DNA from: an uncultured Bacteroidota bacterium
Lineage (GTDB): Bacteria; Bacteroidota; Bacteroidia; NS11-12g; UBA955
Direction: 5' to 3'
Assembly (NCBI GenBank): GCA_903953615.1
Contig: CAJBKH010000053.1
Location: 1 to 13,019 of the forward strand
Length of the DNA: 13,019 nucleotides
Made by a program: the position numbers and the translations under genes. A model generated the notes under the pieces. It was not told the origin of the DNA, ran no database searches, and was given only the letters and a program-made list of their open reading frames with translations. This document shows positions 8,040 through 13,019 of this stretch, in pieces; within the stretch, counting starts at the first letter, position 1, and each line of letters begins with the position of its first letter.

Positions 8040-8190
8040 GAGTCCACGGACTCCTTTCACGACCGAAGGAAGTAATGGTGTGAAATTTTTATTTTTCAGC
8101 GATGAAGGGCGGGCCTGCGCGAGAAGAAAAATGAAAATTTCTCATTCGTGGTGGGCTTTTTGCCTACTTTTTGCCCAAACAAAAAGTAGG
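8040..8190. repeat. Hairpin-rich intergenic element (gap 7954-8300)
   Basis: The 347-nt gap between two convergent transcription units holds three inverted repeats in a row. First, GAGTCC-AC-GGACTC at 8040-8053. Second, a 16-nt arm at 8082-8097 pairs with 8126-8141; 15 of 16 positions are complementary and the last is a T-G wobble, around a 28-nt loop. Third, CCTACTTTTTG (8163-8173) pairs perfectly with CAAAAAGTAGG (8180-8190) around a 6-nt loop. A frame of 89 codons crosses the element from a TTG, but its peptide (for example EGRACARRKMKISHSWWAF) looks like a by-product of the repeat. From memory, similar short peptides recur in Bacteroidota annotations, which would fit a dispersed repeat; I cannot verify this here. 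It may also end transcription from both sides. Confidence 0.6.
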
Positions 8191-8300
8191 AAGAAAAGAG
8201 AGAGAGAATGTTTCGTTAAAAGTTTTTCAACTACGTTTAATGCAAGGATTGAGAAAGCTTAGGAGATTTGAACTAGTTAAATGAATTTGATTGGGAATAT

Positions 8301-9032
8301 CTATTCACCAAGCATATCATATTTCTCCAACAATTTTACCATTACCGCAAAATCATCTGGATAGGGCGCAGTAATACTAATATCACCCTTCGCCATACTG
8401 TTAAATTGAATACTATAGGCATGCAAGGCCACACGTTTCATCATGGCTTTTTTCTCTTCATCTTTACCCAAATGCACTTTCTTTTTTACTTCATTTAAGT
8501 ATGGAATTTTACCACCATACAATTCATCGCATACCAATGGTAAATTCTGCGAAGCCGCATGCACCCTAATTTGGTGTAAACGCCCTGTATGCGGTTTGCA
8601 ACTGAGGATGGTGAAATGTTTATACTGTTTAAAAGTAGTTATAGTGGTTAAGGATTCTTTGCCCTTTGCTTTCGATACTTGTGTACGTCTTTTACTGTCG
8701 GTATACAAAGGCAAATCGATGTTTAAATGATCGAGACTAACAGACGCAGATACTATGGCGTGGTATTCTTTTTGAACCGTGCGCTTCTCGAATTGCATAG
8801 CAATGTGTCGATACGATTCGGCATTTTTGGAAATTAAAAGGACGCCCGACGTTTCTCTATCGATGCGATGACAAAGGCTATAGTTTTCGTTCTCGGCTTT
8901 CACCAATTGGATAATGGAATCTTGCTCGGAGTCGAAGCGCTCGTGGAGCGAAGAGATATGGGCAGGCTTATTGATGGCCAACACCGACTCATCTTCGTAG
9001 ATAATGATATCCTTTAATCTTAATTTTTTCAA
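8301..9032 (-). CDS. RluA-family pseudouridine synthase
   Basis: A 243-residue protein that converts uridine to pseudouridine in rRNA or tRNA. It opens with YEDESVLAINKPAHIS, the usual first strand block. The catalytic motif is CHRIDRETSGVLL, with Asp58 as the nucleophile, and the second motif is PHTGRLHQIRVHAA (147-160). There is no N-terminal S4 domain, as in short members of the family. The target uridine cannot be assigned. The start is a TTG; no ATG or GTG occurs in frame between it and the dehydrogenase gene, and the first in-frame ATG inside would remove the catalytic core. It lies 62 nt downstream of the dehydrogenase stop, on the same strand, and may be cotranscribed. Confidence 0.9.
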   Translation of the reverse strand: MKKLRLKDIIIYEDESVLAINKPAHISSLHERFDSEQDSIIQLVKAENENYSLCHRIDRETSGVLLISKNAESYRHIAMQFEKRTVQKEYHAIVSASVSLDHLNIDLPLYTDSKRRTQVSKAKGKESLTTITTFKQYKHFTILSCKPHTGRLHQIRVHAASQNLPLVCDELYGGKIPYLNEVKKKVHLGKDEEKKAMMKRVALHAYSIQFNSMAKGDISITAPYPDDFAVMVKLLEKYDMLGE

Positions 9033-9047
9033 TGGGCTTTTTGCTTT

Positions 9048-9075
9048 AGGTTTTAAAAAGGGCTTGTTAAAACCT
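9048..9075. repeat. 9-bp inverted repeat between dehydrogenase and pseudouridine synthase genes
   Basis: AGGTTTTAA at 9048-9056 and TTAAAACCT at 9067-9075 are perfect complements around a 10-nt loop. It lies just before the TTG start of the pseudouridine synthase gene and after the dehydrogenase stop. It lacks a following T run on the minus strand, so a terminator role is weakly supported; an RNA leader hairpin is equally possible. Confidence 0.4.
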
Positions 9076-9094
9076 TTTAGTGAAAAGTTATGAA

Positions 9095-10348
9095 TTACAT
9101 GCTCACAGCAGCAGTGTTCACCAAGTCGGTTAAACTCAACTCTAAGCCTTTAGCACTTAAGCCAGTGTTCTTAGGATTGAATTGGTGGATGCGCATCATG
9201 GCTTGTTTAATAATGGTCGACACATCTTTTAAAATGGCCAAATCATTCACTTCAGCTCCGTGCTTCATTAGGTAGCCAAACACACGGGCCATGCCGCAAT
9301 TCGCTACGAAATCAGGAATTACCGCGGTGTTTTCGTCCATGTAAGTGGAGATAGGGCCCATGAAAATTTCTTTATCTGCAAAAGGTACATTGGCGCCACA
9401 GCTTACTACTTCAACACCTGTAGCAATCATACGCTCAGCTTGGTTTTGTGTAATCAAACGGCTCGATGCACCAGGGATAAATATTTCCATTGGCAAGTCC
9501 CAAATTTTAGCATTCACTTCTTCGAATGATAACATGTTGGGATGGTACAATTCATTGCCTTTTCTGTTGAGGAAAAGGTCTTTTATTTCTTCGTAGGTAA
9601 ATCCTTTTTCGTTGATAAGGCCACCTTGTCTATCGATGATACCAGTAATTAAAACACCATTTTTAGAAAGGTAGAAAGCCGCAGCAGCAGCCACATTACC
9701 CCAACCTTGAATAACAGCGTATTTACCACTCATATTACCGCCCCATAATTCATAATAATGTCTTACAGCTTCGGCCACACCCCAGCCAGTAATCATATCG
9801 GCAATGGTGTAATTTTTTGCAACGCTAGGGGTAAAGCGCTCGTCTTCTATAGGTAATAGCACACCTTTTTGTAGGCGACTAATGCTTTTTAATTTTTCTT
9901 CAGATGAATAGTGTAAGTGCCCATTCACAATACCTTCTTGAGGGTGCAATAAACCATTGGCAGCAGTCATAGGAATTACTTCGTGTATCTCGTCTACATT
10001 TAAGTCGCCACCAGTGCCGTAATAAGAAGAAAGGATAGGGTGAACGGCTTTGTACCAACGTTTCAAAACACCTGCTTTGCGCGGGTCGTTAGGATCGAAA
10101 TTAATACCAGACTTGGCACCACCAATTGGGGGACCGCAAACAGAGAATTTAATTTCCATGGTTTTGGCCAAACTTTCTACTTCGCGTTTATCTAAACCTT
10201 TGCGCATACGAGTTCCACCGCCAGCAGCGCCATTGCGCAATGAGTTGATCACAATCCAGCCTTCTGCTTCAGTTTCGCTGTCTTTCCATTCGAAAACAAT
10301 TTCAGGGCGTTTGTTTTCAAATTTATCTAATAATTTCTGCATGCTCAT
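9095..10348 (-). CDS. Glu/Leu/Phe/Val-family amino acid dehydrogenase
   Basis: With the start at 10348 the protein has 417 residues. The family oxidatively deaminates an amino acid to the 2-oxo acid using NAD(P), in the cytoplasm. The dimerisation/catalytic domain shows GAAGGGTRMRKG, GPPIGGAKSGINFDP (catalytic-type Lys about 79) and GTGGDLNVDE (Asp about 115). The nucleotide-binding domain has VIQGWGNVAAAAAFYL (G-x-G-x-x-A, about 215-220), with an acidic-type strand end at GIIDRQGG. Later conserved blocks are EIFIPGAS, VVSCGANVPF and VIPDFVANCGM. The GGDLNVDE segment differs from the APDVNT of classical glutamate dehydrogenases, so glutamate as substrate is not certain. An upstream TTG at 10396 is part of the -33 promoter element; ATG 10348 or 10342 is the likely start. 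Confidence 0.92.
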   Translation of the reverse strand: MSMQKLLDKFENKRPEIVFEWKDSETEAEGWIVINSLRNGAAGGGTRMRKGLDKREVESLAKTMEIKFSVCGPPIGGAKSGINFDPNDPRKAGVLKRWYKAVHPILSSYYGTGGDLNVDEIHEVIPMTAANGLLHPQEGIVNGHLHYSSEEKLKSISRLQKGVLLPIEDERFTPSVAKNYTIADMITGWGVAEAVRHYYELWGGNMSGKYAVIQGWGNVAAAAAFYLSKNGVLITGIIDRQGGLINEKGFTYEEIKDLFLNRKGNELYHPNMLSFEEVNAKIWDLPMEIFIPGASSRLITQNQAERMIATGVEVVSCGANVPFADKEIFMGPISTYMDENTAVIPDFVANCGMARVFGYLMKHGAEVNDLAILKDVSTIIKQAMMRIHQFNPKNTGLSAKGLELSLTDLVNTAAVSM

Positions 10349-10365
10349 ATTCGTAAAAAGTGGTG

Positions 10366-10396
10366 CAAAGGTAACCTTATTTGGGAGAATTAGCAA
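10366..10396 (-). promoter_or_regulatory. Bacteroidota-type promoter for the dehydrogenase gene
   Basis: On the minus strand, TTG at 10396-10394, then 20 nt, then TACCTTTG at 10373-10366. This is a full match to TTG-N(19-21)-TAnnTTTG. The ATG at 10348 lies 17 nt downstream of the -7 box. This site argues against the longer open frame that begins at 10396. Confidence 0.65.
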
Positions 10397-10440
10397 CCCA
10401 ACTTGGGTGAGCGTTAATGGGTTAATTGTTATTGGTTATT

Positions 10441-10496
10441 GGGGGAGTAGGGGAAGGGGCAATAGGACTTAGGGAATAGGAACTAGGGAATAGGGG
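10441..10496 (+). repeat. G-rich degenerate tract
   Basis: Plus-strand runs GGGGG (10441-10445), GGGG (10450-10453), GGGG (10456-10459), GGG (10472-10474), GGG (10486-10488) and GGGG (10493-10496). The unit AGGGAATAGG occurs twice (10471-10480 and 10485-10494). The tract looks like a degenerate short tandem repeat. It could form a G-quadruplex, although one loop would be 12 nt long. It lies about 50 nt upstream of the dehydrogenase promoter. Confidence 0.5.
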
Positions 10497-10505
10497 AGGA
10501 GGTGT

Positions 10506-10622
10506 AATAGATAAATTATCTGCTGGAAAAAGTTGGCACCCTTCGTCCGATAGCTATCGGACAAGCTCAGGATGACCAAGCAGTTGGCAATAGGCTCGTG
10601 AGTGCAATAGATAAATTATCTG
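10506..10622. repeat. 17-nt direct repeat, two exact copies 100 bp apart
   Basis: AATAGATAAATTATCTG occurs at 10506-10522 and again at 10606-10622. Each copy contains the odd palindrome AGATAA-A-TTATCT. AGTTGG words occur in the following sequence of both copies and once between them (near 10531, 10582 and 10640), suggesting a diverged duplication of about 100 bp. Confidence 0.6.
10545..10562. repeat. Perfect 18-bp palindrome GTCCGATAGCTATCGGAC
   Basis: The two 9-nt halves are exact reverse complements. The palindrome sits inside a longer element: CCCTTCG (10539-10545) on its left and ACAAGCTCAGGATGACC (10561-10577) on its right. Joined without the middle 15 nt these flanks give the CCCTTCGACAAGCTCAGGATGAC-type word that I recall as a frequent intergenic repeat in many bacteria. 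Confidence 0.6.
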
Positions 10623-11055
10623 TTGTGAAAAAAGCAGGCAGTTGGTATTCCGATGGTAATTAACCATCTCTTCAGTTGCAAAAATCGCTAGCTTTATCAA
10701 CAATTACACCAAACTTTATTCTACTGAATTATAAATACATAAACGTGCAGACCATAAATTATATTTGAAAATTAAATTATGCCCCTACATTTGAACCTGT
10801 ACAGCAAATAAGTTCTTTAAAAATTTCCTTAACCTCAAAAATGGAGATATTATAGTTGTTTGTTTTGTACATTTCTGTTTGGCATTTAATGCTAGATAAT
10901 TTTACCTCAATTCATTTTTTCTAAGTTAGATTCTGTCTTTAATTCAAAATTGAATTGACGACCATATAGTGCTGAATTAAGATTCACGTCTTAATAATTG
11001 AATGTTACTTTTACTTGATTTCTATTACTTACTTTTTAGTAATGAATATTAAACT
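10623..11055. other. AT-rich intergenic stretch without a clear gene
   Basis: This stretch holds a small inverted repeat, GATGGT-AATTA-ACCATC at 10652-10668, and otherwise AT-rich sequence. On the minus strand two protein-like open stretches lie end to end in different frames: 10987-10907 (26 codons after a GTG) and 10911-10777 (44 codons, including an ATG at 10872). They could be the remains of one small gene broken by a frameshift, or chance. I see no tRNA or other RNA gene. Confidence 0.35.
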
Positions 11056-11063
11056 TAAATTTG
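11056..11063 (+). promoter_or_regulatory. -7-like box for the lipoprotein operon
   Basis: TAAATTTG is a full match to TAnnTTTG. It lies 4 nt before the ATG at 11068, so transcripts would be leaderless or nearly so. A TTTT at 11033-11036 takes the place of the TTTG expected 19 nt upstream, so the -33 element is weak. Confidence 0.45.
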
Positions 11064-11067
11064 GAAT

Positions 11068-11769
11068 ATGAAATGTAGTTATAATAAAATATTATTGATT
11101 CTCGTGTACTTAATATTATCCAATTTTGGATGCAAACCTAAAGATTGCCATAAGGATGGTAGCTGTGCAGCAGATAATAGAGTCTATCCACTTGGCGAAG
11201 CAAAAAACTATTTATGCTTTAATAAAGGAAGTTATTGGATATATAAAAACACTAAAACTGGCGATTTAGACACACAAGTTTGTGAAGCATATTTGCTGGA
11301 TAATATAGTTAAAAAAGGTAGTTTTAATAACACAAAACACATTACAGTTCGATATGAACAAATGTCGAGAACTATCAGTAGCTCTTTTAATGATTGTAAT
11401 TATTATGACAACACCTCAGGATACAATCCTGATGCAATTAGTTTCGGCATTGAAAGGACTATTTTGATAAGAAATTCCTCTAAAATAGGAACAATTGGTG
11501 CATATTTTTATCCATTTGTAGAAAATGAAAATTATGGTACTGGAAGTAATGTAACCACTTGCATAGGCTTAGACAGCACCTTAATTGTCCAAGGTAAAAC
11601 CTATTATAATGTTGCCAAATTTGATATTGACCAAGATGACATTTGGTATAATTTTGCAAGTTATCCCAATGCGGTTTATTACTGGGCTAAAGATGTAGGC
11701 TTGATAAAAAGATGGAATAAATCTGAAAACTATTCATGGGAATTAATAGAATACAATATAATCAAATAA
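11068..11769 (+). CDS. Predicted lipoprotein of unknown function
   Basis: A 233-residue protein. The N terminus is a basic stretch, a hydrophobic core and then LSNFGC, so Cys22 is the probable lipid-modified residue; Asn at -3 and Phe at -2 are not ideal for a lipobox, but lipoproteins in this phylum are permissive. Further Cys residues follow quickly (Cys27, Cys33), within KPKDCHKDGSC. The rest looks beta-rich. The C-terminal part has VYYWAKDVGLIKRWNKSE followed by WELIEYNI, a layout I associate with secreted Bacteroidota lipoproteins of unknown role. No enzyme motif is visible. It has its own -7-like box and ends 1 nt before the next gene, so the two probably form an operon and may act together at the envelope. 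Base composition looks more AT-rich than in the genes to the left. Confidence 0.75.
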   Translation: MKCSYNKILLILVYLILSNFGCKPKDCHKDGSCAADNRVYPLGEAKNYLCFNKGSYWIYKNTKTGDLDTQVCEAYLLDNIVKKGSFNNTKHITVRYEQMSRTISSSFNDCNYYDNTSGYNPDAISFGIERTILIRNSSKIGTIGAYFYPFVENENYGTGSNVTTCIGLDSTLIVQGKTYYNVAKFDIDQDDIWYNFASYPNAVYYWAKDVGLIKRWNKSENYSWELIEYNIIK

Positions 11770-11770
11770 T

Positions 11771-12652
11771 ATGAAATTAAGTTCAATACTTTTTGTTTTA
11801 TACCTCCTGTTTCTAGGTAGTATGAAATTAAACGCTCAAACAACAACTGATATTGAGTTGCATAATCGCTATTGGACTTACAGGGAAAATTTCAGAAAAT
11901 ATTTCTCAAGTATTGGTAAGGAGAATGGTCAAGGTTTGCCTTTTAGCGACATAAGATTAGGCACTGGTGCTGATGTTGTTCCGCTAGATAATAGTGGTGC
12001 TGTAATTCCAAATGCATCGGGAGGGTTTAAGGGAATGTTAAATGTTGGTGGAGACGTTACCTATTACTTTGCAGAGTACTTAGGTGTTTTATCATCCGAA
12101 TACTGGCTATTAAAAAATCAAGGGAAGAGTGAAAGTGAGGAAATGAAAGCTGTTAAAAGTGAAATTTATTTTGCAATCAATGCAATTGAACGACTTGATA
12201 AAGGGTCAAAACCTTATTTCGAACCAAATAGTTCCATAGGAGCTATTGATGGTTTTTTTATCAGAGATGATGAAAATCCATCGATAATTAAATATTTCGA
12301 ATTATATAATTATCCTCAGGTGGAATTTATGTCAGGTATAGCCTCTCATGGTAGAGAAATTGATCCTGATTTTAAGGATAGAAAAAAAGATGGTGTGTAC
12401 ATCTCCTCACAATTAAATAGTACTAGTATAAAGGAATATTATTGGTGGAATAAAAGTGAGCCTAATGCTAAGCAAACTGATTTATACGCATTTTATAGAG
12501 ACCCTGAAACCAAAGCAGATAGGGGAAATGAAATGAGCATGGACCAATTGATTGGAGTTTTGTTTGGACTAAAATGTGTAATTAAATTTGTTGATAGTGA
12601 CGTAGAAGTGGAGCCAGATTATGTTGATGGAGGGGGTGTCATAAAACATTAA
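11771..12652 (+). CDS. Secreted protein of unknown function, probable alpha/alpha-toroid fold, cut by an in-frame stop
   Basis: A 293-codon frame with a signal peptide (about 1-22, ending LNAQ). The mature part begins ELHNRYWTYRENFRKYF and contains GGDVTYYFAEYLGVLSSEYW, AINAIERLDKG, DGFFIRDDEN and MSMDQLIGVLFGLKCVIKFV. From memory these words match a group of uncharacterised Bacteroidota secreted proteins that I think are built of helical hairpins like six-hairpin glycosidases; no catalytic site is assigned. The frame stops at TAA 12650-12652, but the same frame continues open to the window edge with a segment that looks like the next helix of this fold. The gene is therefore probably longer and either a pseudogene, a sequencing or assembly error, or subject to readthrough. 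A five-G run (12632-12636) and an eight-A run just after the stop are places where such errors occur. Confidence 0.72.
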   Translation: MKLSSILFVLYLLFLGSMKLNAQTTTDIELHNRYWTYRENFRKYFSSIGKENGQGLPFSDIRLGTGADVVPLDNSGAVIPNASGGFKGMLNVGGDVTYYFAEYLGVLSSEYWLLKNQGKSESEEMKAVKSEIYFAINAIERLDKGSKPYFEPNSSIGAIDGFFIRDDENPSIIKYFELYNYPQVEFMSGIASHGREIDPDFKDRKKDGVYISSQLNSTSIKEYYWWNKSEPNAKQTDLYAFYRDPETKADRGNEMSMDQLIGVLFGLKCVIKFVDSDVEVEPDYVDGGGVIKH

Positions 12653-12697
12653 CCCAAAAAAAACATACATGCTTGGGTAAAAGAATTAGTAGATAAA

Positions 12698-13019
12698 ATG
12701 ATGCTTCATTTAACAGAAACCACCTATGATGTGTACGCGAGGTCTGATGAAGAAATTGATAAAATTAAGGATGAAGTTTGTAAAAAAATGAATGCACAAC
12801 CTTGGATAAATGTTAAAACCAAAATAAGATATAGAACAAGAGGAGGATGTATCAGTCAATCAAGCTCAGGTAAGAATTGCATACTTGATGAATGTACAGA
12901 TTTTCATAAAGATGTAAAATTTAAACCGACAAATTCCATAATAATAGCTCATTCTAACTATGTACACACAAACCCACATATAGGCAGAAATGTATACAGG
13001 GGTAATTTGGCCTTTGGAT
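12698..13019 (+). CDS. In-frame continuation of the interrupted secreted protein, partial at the right edge
   Basis: The reading frame of the preceding gene reopens straight after its TAA, at 12653, and stays open for 122 codons to the edge. The first ATG in it is at 12698. The 15 codons before that ATG already look coding (PKKNIHAWVKELVDK) and run smoothly into MMLHLTETTYDVYARSDEEI. This suggests one protein split by a stop rather than a separate gene. An Asp-Gln motif followed by a helix of the HAWVKELVDKMMLHL kind is what I would expect in a helical-hairpin protein. The later part (RTRGGCISQSSSGKNCILDE, then HSNYVHTNPHIGRNVY) shows several Cys and His residues but no motif I recognise. The C terminus lies outside the window. 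Confidence 0.55.
   Translation, partial: MMLHLTETTYDVYARSDEEIDKIKDEVCKKMNAQPWINVKTKIRYRTRGGCISQSSSGKNCILDECTDFHKDVKFKPTNSIIIAHSNYVHTNPHIGRNVYRGNLAFG

Noticed and set aside
7993..8262. An 89-codon plus-strand frame starting with TTG
   Set aside because: It runs through the three inverted repeats, has an odd composition and no domain; the sequence is better explained as a hairpin-rich repeat element.
9048..9075. Rho-independent terminator after the dehydrogenase
   Set aside because: The stem is AT-rich and no T run follows on the minus strand, so it is reported only as an inverted repeat.
10349..10396. Longer start (TTG 10396) for the dehydrogenase
   Set aside because: The TTG is the -33 element and the added region contains the TACCTTTG -7 box, so it should not be translated.
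10050..10472. A 140-codon plus-strand frame
   Set aside because: It is antisense to the dehydrogenase N terminus and runs into the G-rich tract; the opposite frame is a well-conserved enzyme.
10506..10622. CRISPR array
   Set aside because: There are only two copies of a 17-nt repeat with an 83-nt interval and no cas genes; spacing and number do not fit.

Overview
The window looks like chromosomal DNA from a member of the Bacteroidota. Three things point there: a type A type IX secretion (T9SS) C-terminal sorting domain with a YPNP motif, several promoter-like sites of the Bacteroidota form (TTG or TTTG, about 19-20 nt, then TAnnTTTG or TAnnTTCG), and an almost complete lack of Shine-Dalgarno sequences. 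The species cannot be named from this sequence. I saw no CRISPR array, tRNA, rRNA, transposase, integrase or phage gene.

Layout. Positions 1-2801 are a minus-strand set read right to left: a sensor histidine kinase with no response regulator beside it, an EamA/DMT transporter, and the N-terminal half of a NOL1/NOP2/sun-type rRNA m5C methyltransferase that runs off the left edge. A short divergent promoter region (about 2801-2859) separates it from a plus-strand pair, a cyclase/arylformamidase-family enzyme overlapping a family 9 glycosyltransferase. With its own good promoter comes a 906-residue secreted Ig/PKD-repeat protein with a T9SS tail, followed after 3 nt by a TonB C-terminal-domain protein. 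A gene-free gap (7954-8300) holds a hairpin-rich element. Positions 8301-10348 on the minus strand carry a Glu/Leu/Phe/Val-type amino acid dehydrogenase and, downstream, an RluA-family pseudouridine synthase.

The gap 10349-11067 is unlike the rest: a G-rich degenerate tract, an exact 17-nt repeat at 100-bp spacing, a perfect 18-bp palindrome and, on the minus strand, a possible decayed small gene. After it the DNA looks more AT-rich and carries a promoter, a predicted lipoprotein and, 1 nt downstream, a secreted protein of unknown function. That last gene is cut by an in-frame TAA at 12650-12652, yet the same frame stays open for 122 more codons to the right edge.

Most of the window is ordinary housekeeping and envelope content. 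I do not see a complete undescribed system. The most useful leads are the interrupted secreted gene and its lipoprotein partner, the two structured repeat elements (8040-8190 and 10539-10577), and the TonB_C protein with a C-terminal membrane anchor coupled to a T9SS cargo gene.
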